DNA from: Pseudomonadota bacterium
Lineage (GTDB): Bacteria > Pseudomonadota > Gammaproteobacteria > Xanthomonadales > Xanthomonadaceae
NCBI GenBank assembly: GCA_023388715.1
Contig: JAEWFT010000047.1
Span: forward strand, 1-31,546
Reading direction: 5' to 3'
DNA: 31,546 bases
Position numbers and translations under genes: made by a program. The notes beneath the pieces were generated by a model that was not told the DNA's origin, made no database searches, and saw only the letters and a list, made by a program, of their open reading frames with translations. Below, one piece after another: positions 23,062 through 30,805 of this stretch (position 1 is its first letter; every line of letters begins with the position of its first letter).

Positions 23062-23774
23062 GCGTGGTGCTGGTGACCGGCGCCTCGCGCGGGATCGGGC
23101 GCGCGATCGTGAGGCGCTTCGCCGCCGGCGGTTGCACCGTGATCGCCTGCGCGCGTGGGCAGGACGGCCTGGACGCCCTGCAGGCGGAACTGCCGCAGGT
23201 CGAGACGCTGGCCTGCGACCTGCGTGATGCCGCTGCCGTGGATGCGATGGCCGCCGATGTGCTGGCGCGCCACGCCGCGGTCGACCTGCTGGTCAACAAC
23301 GCAGGCGCCTACCGCCCCGGCCAGATCGCCGGCGAGGACGACGATGCGCTGATGGAGATGCTGCAGGCCAACCTGTTCGGCGCCTACCGCCTGACCCGGC
23401 GCCTGCTGCCGCCGATGGTGGCGCGGCGGCAGGGCATGGTCCTCAACATGTGCAGCACCGCCTCGATCGCGGCCTACCCGAACGGCGGCTCCTACAGCAT
23501 CGCCAAGCATGCGCTGCATGGCTTCTCGCGCAACCTGCGCGAGGAGATGAAGCCGCACGGCGTGCGCGTGGTCGCGCTGCTGCCGGGCGCGACCTGGACC
23601 TCTTCATGGGATGGCGCGCCGCTGCGCGAGGAGCGGCTGATGCCGGCCGAGGACGTCGCCGAGGTGGCGTGGACCGCGTGGACGGTGTCCGCGCGCACCG
23701 TGGTCGAGGACATCGTGATGCGGCCGCAGCGCGGCGACATCGGCGAAAGCGATTTCGCGGAGGGCGCGGCATGA
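23058..23774 (+). CDS. Short-chain dehydrogenase/reductase in a pterin gene cluster
   Basis: 238 residues from a GTG start overlapping folB. Classical SDR: TGASRGIG (7-14) binds the dinucleotide, NNAG at 80-83, Asn105 in the helix alpha-4 position, and the catalytic Ser133, Tyr146 and Lys150 (YSIAK). Arg11, and the absence of an Asp at the end of strand 2 (IACARG), suggest NADPH. The ending VEDIVMRPQRGDI is seen in many cytosolic SDRs. Being locked between folB and a PTPS-family gene suggests a pteridine reductase such as a dihydromonapterin or sepiapterin reductase-like enzyme, but this is an inference from context. A general oxidoreductase remains possible. Confidence 0.85.
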   Translation: MSVVLVTGASRGIGRAIVRRFAAGGCTVIACARGQDGLDALQAELPQVETLACDLRDAAAVDAMAADVLARHAAVDLLVNNAGAYRPGQIAGEDDDALMEMLQANLFGAYRLTRRLLPPMVARRQGMVLNMCSTASIAAYPNGGSYSIAKHALHGFSRNLREEMKPHGVRVVALLPGATWTSSWDGAPLREERLMPAEDVAEVAWTAWTVSARTVVEDIVMRPQRGDIGESDFAEGAA

Positions 23775-24262
23775 GCGACAGCGTGGTCATCCGCCTGGCC
23801 AAGGAGAACATGAAGTTCTCCGCCGGCCACTTCACGGTGTTTTCCGCCACCGAGCGCGAGCGCCTGCACGGCCACAACTTCCGGGTCGAGGCGGACATCG
23901 AGGCGCGCATGCTCGGCAACGGGATGTGCTTCGACTATGGCATCTACAAGGCGCGCCTGGTCGCGCTCTGCCGCGAACTCAACGAGTGGACGCTGCTGCC
24001 CGCGCGCTCGCCGCACCTGCGGATCGAGGAGGACGGGGAGCACGTGTACGCGCATTTCGACGGCCAGCGGATCCCGTTCCTGCGCGGCGACGTCAAGCTG
24101 CTGCCGATCGAGAACGCCACCCTGGAGGAGTTCGCGCGCTGGTTCCTCGACCAGCTGATGGCGGAGGAGGAGGCGCTGCGGGCGCACGCCATCGTCGCCA
24201 TCGAGGTGCGCGTGTCCTCCGGACCGGGCCAGTGCGCTGGCCGCCGCAGGACGCTCGGCTGA
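23771..24262 (+). CDS. 6-pyruvoyl-tetrahydropterin synthase / QueD family protein with PTPS-III-like signature
   Basis: 163 residues from ATG 23771, overlapping the SDR stop in ATGA. Zinc ligands are His20 (SAGHF), His33 and His35 (LHGHNF). Family members of the QueD and PTPS-II types have a catalytic Cys a few residues before HGH; here the segment is ATERERLHGH, with no Cys but Glu30 in ExxHGH, the motif described for PTPS-III enzymes that make 6-hydroxymethyl-dihydropterin directly. Asp55 (CFDYG) and Glu114 (PIENAT) are kept. Near the C-terminus, where a pterin-binding Glu is usual, the protein has EVRVSSGPGQ. Product and reaction therefore remain uncertain; queuosine synthesis is unlikely without the Cys. 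Confidence 0.82.
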   Translation: MSDSVVIRLAKENMKFSAGHFTVFSATERERLHGHNFRVEADIEARMLGNGMCFDYGIYKARLVALCRELNEWTLLPARSPHLRIEEDGEHVYAHFDGQRIPFLRGDVKLLPIENATLEEFARWFLDQLMAEEEALRAHAIVAIEVRVSSGPGQCAGRRRTLG

Positions 24263-25449
24263 TGGCGGGCACGCTGCCGCCGCCCAGCGCGGAAGAACAG
24301 GCGCACAGCGCGCACCTGCGCGAGGTGATCCAGGAGCAGGTGATCGCCGCCGGCGGCAGCCTGCCGTTCTGGAAGTTCATGGAGCTGGCGCTGTATGCGC
24401 CCGGCCTGGGCTACTACAGCGCGGGCGCGCACAAGTTCGGTGCCGGCGGCGACTTCACCACCGCGCCGGAGGCCTCGCCGCTGTTCTCCGCCTGCGTGGC
24501 CGACGCGCTCGGCCCGGTGCTGCAGCAGGTCGGCCCGGAGGCGGTGTTCGTGGAGGTGGGCGGCGGCAGTGGTGCGTTTGCCGAGACCTGCCTTGCCAAG
24601 CTGCTGGCCAGCGATGCGTTGCCGGCGCGCTACGCCATCCTCGAGCCATCCGCCGACCTGCGCGAGCGCCAGCAGGCGCGCCTGCGCGAGCGCCTGCCGC
24701 CACTGCTGTTCGAACTGGTGGACTGGCTCGACGGTCCGCTGCAGGAACGCTGGGACGGGGTGCTGTTCGCCAACGAGGTGGTCGACGCGCTGCCGGCGCC
24801 GCGCTTCGTGATCCGCGGCGGCGAGGTGCTGGAAGAGCATGTGGTGCTCGACGGCGAGGGCCGCTTCCTGCGCGGCGAGCGTCCCGCGGACCCGATGCTC
24901 ACCGGCGCGGTGCGCAACATCGAGCGCCGCCTGCCTGAGCCGCTGGCGGACGGTTACCGCAGCGAGGCGCTGGCGCAATTGCCGTACTGGGTGCAGGCGG
25001 TGGTGGGTGGGCTTGGCAACGGCGCGCTGCTGTTCGTCGACTACGGCTACGCGCGCGGCGAGTACTACCAGCCGCAGCGCCGCGACGGCACCCTGCGCGC
25101 GTTCCGCCGCCACCATGTGCTGGACGACGTGTTCGCCTGGCCGGGACTGCAGGACATCACCGCATCGGTGGATTTCACCGCGCTGGCCGAGGCGGGCGTT
25201 GGCGCCGGTTTCGACTTCACCGGGTACTGTTCGCAGGCGAGCTTCCTGCTGGGCAACCGGCTGTCCGAGAACCTCGCGCTGGCGGAATCGCGCGCGGCCG
25301 ACGAGCTTGCGCGCCACAACCTGCGCCAGCAGGCGAAGCTGCTGACCCTGCCCAGCGAAATGGGCGAGCGCTTCCAGGCCATGGGCTTCCACCGCGGGGT
25401 GGAATTCGGCGCGGCCTTCCTCGCCGGCGACCTGAGCCACCGCTTGTGA
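24262..25449 (+). CDS. SAM-dependent methyltransferase, MidA/NDUFAF7 family
   Basis: 395 residues; the ATG shares one base with the stop of the preceding gene. The family opening SLPFWKFMELALYAPGLGYYSAG, then FGAGGDFTTAPEASPLF, is clear. The SAM site is VEVGGGSGAFA (98-106). Later marks include LFANEVVDALP, FVDYGYARGEYYQ, GTLRAFRRHHVLDD and the TGYCSQASFL region. The human relative NDUFAF7 dimethylates an arginine of the complex I subunit NDUFS2; bacterial substrates are not established. It follows the pterin genes in the same tight operon, though no functional link is obvious. Confidence 0.9.
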   Translation: MAGTLPPPSAEEQAHSAHLREVIQEQVIAAGGSLPFWKFMELALYAPGLGYYSAGAHKFGAGGDFTTAPEASPLFSACVADALGPVLQQVGPEAVFVEVGGGSGAFAETCLAKLLASDALPARYAILEPSADLRERQQARLRERLPPLLFELVDWLDGPLQERWDGVLFANEVVDALPAPRFVIRGGEVLEEHVVLDGEGRFLRGERPADPMLTGAVRNIERRLPEPLADGYRSEALAQLPYWVQAVVGGLGNGALLFVDYGYARGEYYQPQRRDGTLRAFRRHHVLDDVFAWPGLQDITASVDFTALAEAGVGAGFDFTGYCSQASFLLGNRLSENLALAESRAADELARHNLRQQAKLLTLPSEMGERFQAMGFHRGVEFGAAFLAGDLSHRL

Positions 25450-25859
25450 GCGCGGGCGCCAGGCCGCGGGTGGGGCGCTCGCTGAAGCCGTTCAAGCAGC
25501 CATGGCTCTGGTCCGGGCTTTGGATGCTGGCGATCGCCGTGGTGGTGTTCGCTTCGCTGGAACCGGCGCAGGCGCTGCCCGCGGTGCCGGTCAGCGACAA
25601 GCTCGAGCACTTCGCCGCCTATGCGGTGCTGTCGGCGGCCGCGGTGCAGCTGTTCGCACGTCGCCTGTCCTGGGCCATCGCCTGCGTGCTGCTGGTGCTG
25701 ATGGGCATTGGCCTGGAACACCTGCAGGCGCAGATGGCGCTGGGGCGCATGCTCGACCGTGCGGACGCACTGGCGAACACGCTGGGCGTGCTGGCGGGGC
25801 TGGCCACCGCGTTCACTCCGCTGCGCGATGCGCTGCTACGGTTCGATCGCGCGCTCTGA
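25446..25859 (+). CDS. VanZ-like family membrane protein
   Basis: 137 residues from a GTG start that overlaps the MidA gene stop by 4 bases. Four membrane helices are predicted. The family motif DKLEHFAAYAVL (about 51-62) and the later GIGLEHLQAQMALGRMLDRADALANTLGVLAG, which reads like the ExxQ and DxxAN(T)xG elements of VanZ proteins, are present. VanZ gives low-level teicoplanin resistance in enterococci; in proteobacteria the function is unknown. Its last 24 bases overlap the convergent cca gene. Confidence 0.85.
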   Translation: MSAGARPRVGRSLKPFKQPWLWSGLWMLAIAVVVFASLEPAQALPAVPVSDKLEHFAAYAVLSAAAVQLFARRLSWAIACVLLVLMGIGLEHLQAQMALGRMLDRADALANTLGVLAGLATAFTPLRDALLRFDRAL

Positions 25860-27095
25860 CCTCGCCGCGGCAATGGCGGCGATCCGCGCCTTGCGCAGCG
25901 CCTCGCCCACCTCCGGGCCGGACACCCCGCTTGCCACGTCGCGCGCACGCACCGCCAGCGCCGCGGCATGCAGGCGGCGGAGCAGGGCGCCGGCGGGATA
26001 CGGCTCCGAGGACAGTCCGGCGCGGCCGCGCTTGTCCGCTTCGCAGACGGTGGCCAGCTGGCCGATGCGCGCGGGCTTGCGGAAGCCGTCGCAGCGCGCG
26101 ATCAGCTCGTGCACGGTGGCCGGCTTGAGCTCGTCGATGCGGTGCACGTTGAGGTGCTCGCGCGCGGCCATCACCGCCAGCTCGCGGTGTTCGGCGGGCA
26201 CCTTCAGGCGCGCGCTGAGGTCGATCACCGGCCGGACCCCGCGCTGCTCGTGCATCACGTGCCTGGGCAGTTCCGCGGCGGGGGTCAGTGCCTTGCCGAG
26301 GTCGTGGACCAGCGCGGCGTAACCGATCAGGTCGTCGCCCGGGGCCAGCCGCGCGGCCATGTCGCACACCAGCTCGACATGCACGCCGGTATCGACCTCG
26401 GGGTGGAAATCGGCGCGTTGCGGCACGCCGTACAGCGCATCGACCTCCGGCAACACCACGCGCAGCGCATCGACGGCCCGCAGGGCCTGCAGGAAGGCCG
26501 ACGGCGCCGCGCAACGCAGCGCCTTCGCCAGCTCCTGCCAGACCCGTTCCGGCACCAGCGCGGCCAGTTCGCCACTGGCCACCATCTGCCGCATCAGCGC
26601 CAGCGTGTCCGGGGCGATGGTGAACCCCAGCGGGGCGAAACGCGCCATGAAACGCGCCGCGCGCAGCACCCGCAGGGGGTCCTCGACGAAGGCCTCGCCG
26701 ACATGCCGCAGCACGCGGTTGGCGATGTCGCCAGCGCCGCCGAACGGATCCACCAGCCGGCCATCCGCGTCGCGGGCGATCGCGTTGATGGTGAAATCGC
26801 GGCGGCGCAGGTCGGCTTCCAGCGTCACCGACGGATCGGCGTGCACCACGAAGCCGGTGTGCCCGCGCGCGGACTTGCGCTCGGTGCGCGCCAGCGCGTA
26901 TTCCTCGCCGCTGCCAGGATGCAGGAACACCGGGAAGTCGCGGCCCACCTGCCTGAAACCAGCGTCCAGCATCTGCCCGGCGCTGGCGCCGACGACCACG
27001 TAATCGCGATCGCCCGGCGGCTGCCCGAGCAGCGCATCGCGCACCGCGCCACCCACGAGGTAGGCCTGCGCGCCCTTGGGAACCGTCGCCTCCAT
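25836..27095 (-). CDS. cca: CCA tRNA nucleotidyltransferase with HD domain (multifunctional)
   Basis: 419 residues, closely parallel to the E. coli enzyme. The nucleotidyltransferase head has YLVGGAVRDALLG (12-24), the metal pair Asp29/Asp31 (GDRDYVV), RRRDFTINAIA and EDPLRVLRAARF. The C-terminal part contains an HD motif (ALVHDLGKALTP) and further histidines (PRHVMHE), so the phosphohydrolase activities of the long gammaproteobacterial type are expected. It adds or repairs the 3' CCA of tRNAs. It is 14 bases downstream of slt and probably co-transcribed with it. Confidence 0.96.
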   Translation of the reverse strand: MEATVPKGAQAYLVGGAVRDALLGQPPGDRDYVVVGASAGQMLDAGFRQVGRDFPVFLHPGSGEEYALARTERKSARGHTGFVVHADPSVTLEADLRRRDFTINAIARDADGRLVDPFGGAGDIANRVLRHVGEAFVEDPLRVLRAARFMARFAPLGFTIAPDTLALMRQMVASGELAALVPERVWQELAKALRCAAPSAFLQALRAVDALRVVLPEVDALYGVPQRADFHPEVDTGVHVELVCDMAARLAPGDDLIGYAALVHDLGKALTPAAELPRHVMHEQRGVRPVIDLSARLKVPAEHRELAVMAAREHLNVHRIDELKPATVHELIARCDGFRKPARIGQLATVCEADKRGRAGLSSEPYPAGALLRRLHAAALAVRARDVASGVSGPEVGEALRKARIAAIAAARSERAIEP

Positions 27096-27109
27096 CGGTG
27101 CGCTTGGCC

Positions 27110-29176
27110 TCAGCGTCGCTGGCCCGGCTGCCGCGGCAGCGGGCGCGGCGCCTGGGCGGCGCAGGTGAACGCGCGGCGTGGACCGCCAACGTTGCCGAGC
27201 ATGCGATCGCTCATGCGCAGCGCATCGCCGTTGAGCCGCCAGTCGTAGATCGCGGCGAAGCTCAGCACGCGGGCCACGTATTCGCGGGTTTCCTTGTAGC
27301 TGATGGTCTCTATCCAGAAGTCGGCATCCATCGCCGGGCGCTGCGACTGCCAGCGGCCCAGTGGCGCCGGACCCGCGTTGTAGCCGGCGATCACCTGGTA
27401 GGGCTTGCCGCCGTACTGGTCCATCAGCTGGCGCAGGTAGGCGCTGCCCAGCGCGATGTTGGTGTCGGGCTCGTACAGGCTGTCGCCGCCGCGCCAGGGC
27501 ATGCCGATGCGCGCGGCCACGCCGGCGCCGGTGGCCGGCAGCACCTGCATCAGCCCGCGCGCGTCGGCCGGCGAACGCGCGTTCGGATCGAATACCGACT
27601 CGGCGCGGATTTCGGCCGCCACCCAGGCCGGGTCGAGGTTGTTGCGCGCCGCCTCGCGGCGGATGCTGGCGTCATGGTGCAGCGGGAAGCGCAGGTGGTA
27701 GAGGTTGCGCTCGCTCGGATGCTGCTTGCCGCCGACGTTGACCAGGCCGAACACGCCGCGGTCGAACCAGCCATGCTCCTGCGCCACTTCCACCGCGATC
27801 CGCCGCTGCTCGTCGCTGAAGCGGGCGAGCGCGTCGTTCCATTCGCGCACGGCCCAGCCCTTGCGGTCGAGCGCGTGCAACTGCAGTGCGCGCACCAGCG
27901 CCGGGTCGCGCGCGACCGCCCGCTTGTCCGCATGCGAGACCAGCGGTTGCCACGGGCACAAGGTGTAAGGCTGGCCGAGGCGGTCGGCGGCAAGGAAGCC
28001 GTGGAAGTCGGACTTCCGGGCGGCCTGTGCATACAGCGACCGCGCGCCGGCGGCATCTCCGGTGAGTTCGCTGGTGCGGGCGGCGAAGTACTGCCAGCGC
28101 GAATCCTCGCGCTGCACGGCAGGCATCCGCCGGATCGCCGCCAGCGCGCCGGTCCAGTCGCTGCGCGACAGTGCCTCGCGCACCTGCCATTCGTGCAGGT
28201 TGGCGTCGTAGGCAGCCAAGGGCACAGCGGCCAGGCGTTGCGCGGAGCCGGGCAGGTAGGAGGCGACCGTCCACAACGCGACCTGATGGAGCACGCGACC
28301 GCGCTCCGCCTCGTTGAAGCCCAGCGCCTGCGCAACCGCCGGCAGCAGCGCCTCGGCGCGGTCGGGCGCGGCCTTGCCCAGCCTTGCCAGCGCATGCGAG
28401 GCGACCAGGCGGCTGCGCGCGGTCCTAGGCCAGCTGCTGGCGCTGGCGTCGGCGGCGTCCATGTAGGCCGCGTAGCGGTCGGCCAGCTGGGTGTTCTCCG
28501 CAGCGGACATGCCGCGGCCGATCGCGCGCATCACGCCGGACTGCTGCGCGTCGGCGGCCAGGTCGAAGCGTTCCCAGCGCAGCGCATCGTCCAGCCCGCC
28601 CTGCGCCGCCAGTTGCGCGAACACCGGGTCGCAACTCTCGGGCAGCGACTTGCCGCTGCTGCGCCAGACCGACTGCGCGTCGCGCACCCAGCCGGCGTCG
28701 TTGCGTCCGACTCGATGTCGCGCCTGGAGTTGCAGGCAGCGCAGCGACGTCGCCTCGATGCCGTCGCGCCAGGCCGAGAGCAGCGCCTGCCATTCGCCGC
28801 GCCGGCCCAGCGCCGGGATCCACTCGGCGCGGAAGGCATCACCCACCGGCTCATCACCATGCCGGCGGAGGAAGTCGTGGCCGCGCTCCAGCGGCAGGGT
28901 GGCAAGCTCGCGCCGCAGCGCGGTGAACTCGAGCCAGCCACGCAGCGGTTGCACCCGATGCGCGGCCAGCAGCGCGGGATCTAGGCTGCCGCGCGCGGTG
29001 GCGTCGAAGGCCTGCCGCAACCCGCTGTCCGGCATCGGCACCGGTACCGGTGGCGTGCTCGAGCGGGGCGGCGCCACCGGCGTCGTGGCCGGCGTGGCCT
29101 GCGCGCGCGCGCTGCCCGCGGTCATGCTCGTGGCGGCCAGCAGCGCGGCCAGCATCGGGGCGGCGTGCTTGTGCAT
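27110..29176 (-). CDS. slt: Soluble lytic murein transglycosylase
   Basis: 688 residues from ATG 29176, chosen because a signal peptide follows at once (cleavage near ARA-QA, residue about 25); the upstream open frame overlaps the divergent gene. A long helical superhelix (about 50-490) makes the doughnut domain of Slt70. The catalytic domain holds Glu526 in IRAESVFDP, then ARGLMQVLP, and AGYNAGPAPLGRW near the C-terminus. It cleaves glycan strands in the periplasm, forming 1,6-anhydro-muropeptides. A TATAGT on the minus strand (29183-29188) is close enough to the ATG to suggest a very short or absent leader. Confidence 0.93.
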   Translation of the reverse strand: MHKHAAPMLAALLAATSMTAGSARAQATPATTPVAPPRSSTPPVPVPMPDSGLRQAFDATARGSLDPALLAAHRVQPLRGWLEFTALRRELATLPLERGHDFLRRHGDEPVGDAFRAEWIPALGRRGEWQALLSAWRDGIEATSLRCLQLQARHRVGRNDAGWVRDAQSVWRSSGKSLPESCDPVFAQLAAQGGLDDALRWERFDLAADAQQSGVMRAIGRGMSAAENTQLADRYAAYMDAADASASSWPRTARSRLVASHALARLGKAAPDRAEALLPAVAQALGFNEAERGRVLHQVALWTVASYLPGSAQRLAAVPLAAYDANLHEWQVREALSRSDWTGALAAIRRMPAVQREDSRWQYFAARTSELTGDAAGARSLYAQAARKSDFHGFLAADRLGQPYTLCPWQPLVSHADKRAVARDPALVRALQLHALDRKGWAVREWNDALARFSDEQRRIAVEVAQEHGWFDRGVFGLVNVGGKQHPSERNLYHLRFPLHHDASIRREAARNNLDPAWVAAEIRAESVFDPNARSPADARGLMQVLPATGAGVAARIGMPWRGGDSLYEPDTNIALGSAYLRQLMDQYGGKPYQVIAGYNAGPAPLGRWQSQRPAMDADFWIETISYKETREYVARVLSFAAIYDWRLNGDALRMSDRMLGNVGGPRRAFTCAAQAPRPLPRQPGQRR

Positions 29177-29222
29177 CGCCCGACTATATCCGAGCATCCA
29201 TGAACGTCCTGGCGGGTGCCCG

Positions 29223-30026
29223 ATGTCGATCCTGTTGCTGTACCTGGCGCTTGGCGCCTGTGCCGGCATCCTTGCCGGACTGCTGGGAATCGGTGGCGGC
29301 CTGGTGCTGGTCGCCGCGCTGGCGTGGCTGCTGCCACGCCATGGCGTGCCCGCCGACGCGGCCATGCATGCGGCGCTGGCCAGCTCCATGGGGAGCATCG
29401 TGTTGACCGCCGCCGCCTCGGCGCGCGCGCACCACCGCCGCGGCAGCGTGCTGTGGCCCACCGTGGCGTGGCTGGCACCGGGGGTGCTGCTCGGCAGCTG
29501 GCTGGGCAGTGCCCTTGCCATCGGGCTGGATGGACGCGTGCTGCGCTGGTGCGTGGCGGGGTATTGCTACGTGGTGGCCGCACAGATGCTGCTGGCACGC
29601 GAGCGCGCGGTGGCGGCGACGGGCGCCGCCCCGGCAGGTCCCTTGTACGCCGCAGCCGGGGCCGGCATCGGCGCGCTGTCGGCGGTGGTCGGCATCGGCG
29701 GCGGCAGCATGACGGTGCCGTTGCTGGTGTGGCGCGGGGTGGCGCCGGTGCGCGCGGTCGGAACCTCGTCCGCGACCGGGATCTTCATCGGCTTGGGCGG
29801 GGTGCTGGGTTACGCGCTGCAGGCGCCTGCGGGCGCGTTGCCGCTGGCCGGCGCGGTCGGGTACGTCTACCTGCCCGCCGCGCTCGCGGTCGCGGTGGCG
29901 TCCGTGCTGGCGGCGCCGTACGGCACGCGGCTGGCGCACGCCCTCAGCGGACAGGCGTTGAAGCGGGTGTTCGCCGGGTTCCTCGTGCTGGTCGGCAGCA
30001 GCGTCGCCTGGAGCGCGCTGGGCTGA
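29223..30026 (+). CDS. TauE/SafE family sulfite exporter-like membrane protein
   Basis: 267 residues, about eight membrane helices in two repeated halves. Each half starts with the family motif: GACAGILAGLLGIGGGLVLV (11-30) and GAGIGALSAVVGIGGGSMTV (about 144-163). Members carry sulfite, sulfoacetate or other organic anions across the inner membrane; the substrate here is not evident and no sulfur genes are nearby. It stands alone, divergent from slt with a 46-base gap and convergent with the next gene with only 3 bases between stops. Confidence 0.88.
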   Translation: MSILLLYLALGACAGILAGLLGIGGGLVLVAALAWLLPRHGVPADAAMHAALASSMGSIVLTAAASARAHHRRGSVLWPTVAWLAPGVLLGSWLGSALAIGLDGRVLRWCVAGYCYVVAAQMLLARERAVAATGAAPAGPLYAAAGAGIGALSAVVGIGGGSMTVPLLVWRGVAPVRAVGTSSATGIFIGLGGVLGYALQAPAGALPLAGAVGYVYLPAALAVAVASVLAAPYGTRLAHALSGQALKRVFAGFLVLVGSSVAWSALG

Positions 30027-30029
30027 GCG

Positions 30030-30788
30030 TCAGGAGAGCGCGCTTTCCGGCACGTCCAGTTCGACCGAAAGCGCCAGGTGGTCCGACAGCGCCGCCGGCA
30101 CCGCCCGCATGCCCGCAATGGCCAGCGCCGGGGTCACCAGCATGTGGTCGATCGCCCGCTGTGGCCGCCACGAGGGGAACGTCGGCACGCAGTTCGCCGG
30201 CGGCTGCAGGTGGGTCTTGCGATACAGGCCCTGCATTTCCGGCTGGTCCGGATCGCAGTTGAAATCGCCCATCAGCACCGCGTGTGGATGGTCGCCCAGC
30301 AACTCGGCGATGAAGTCCAGCTGCGAGCGCCGGGACTGCGCGCCAAGCGACAGGTGCGCCACCGCCACGGTGAGCGCATCGTTGCCGTCGCCGAAGCAGG
30401 CCATCAGCACCCCGCGCCCCTTCACCCGCCCCGGCAGCGAATGCTCCTCGACCAGTTTCGGCTCGAGCTTGCTGAGCAGGCCGTTGGCGCTGGAGGCCAC
30501 CCCGCCGACCCGTCGGTTCGGTTGGTGGCTCCAGTAGGAAAAGCCGGCGCGCTGCGCCAAGTAGTGCGTCTGGTTGGTGAAGCCAGAGCGCAGGCTGCCG
30601 GGATCGGCTTCCTGCAGGCCGACGATGTCGTGTTCCCCGGCCAGGGCGGCGATCGCGTCCAGCGCGCCGCGCTTGTTGCCGGCAGGCAGCACGTGCGACC
30701 AGCTGCGGGTGACGTAGTCCTGGTAGCCCCGCGTGCTGGAGCCTGCCTGGATGTTGGCGCTGAGCAGGCGCAGCCGGCGTTTGTCCAT
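30030..30788 (-). CDS. Endonuclease/exonuclease/phosphatase (EEP) family protein
   Basis: 252 residues. All the metal and catalytic positions of the EEP fold are seen: Asn12 (SANIQAG), Glu60 (LQEAD), His145 (VAHLSLG), Asp175 and Asn177 (MGDFNCD), Asp214 and His215 (IDHML), and Asp236/His237 (SDHLAL). There is no signal peptide, so it is probably cytoplasmic. The family covers nucleases, phosphatases and phosphodiesterases, and the substrate cannot be named; sequence between motifs does not match exonuclease III closely. It is 17 bases downstream of the DsbA-type gene and may be co-transcribed. Confidence 0.88.
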   Translation of the reverse strand: MDKRRLRLLSANIQAGSSTRGYQDYVTRSWSHVLPAGNKRGALDAIAALAGEHDIVGLQEADPGSLRSGFTNQTHYLAQRAGFSYWSHQPNRRVGGVASSANGLLSKLEPKLVEEHSLPGRVKGRGVLMACFGDGNDALTVAVAHLSLGAQSRRSQLDFIAELLGDHPHAVLMGDFNCDPDQPEMQGLYRKTHLQPPANCVPTFPSWRPQRAIDHMLVTPALAIAGMRAVPAALSDHLALSVELDVPESALS

Positions 30789-30805
30789 TGGCCGCGCGCG
30801 GGCGA

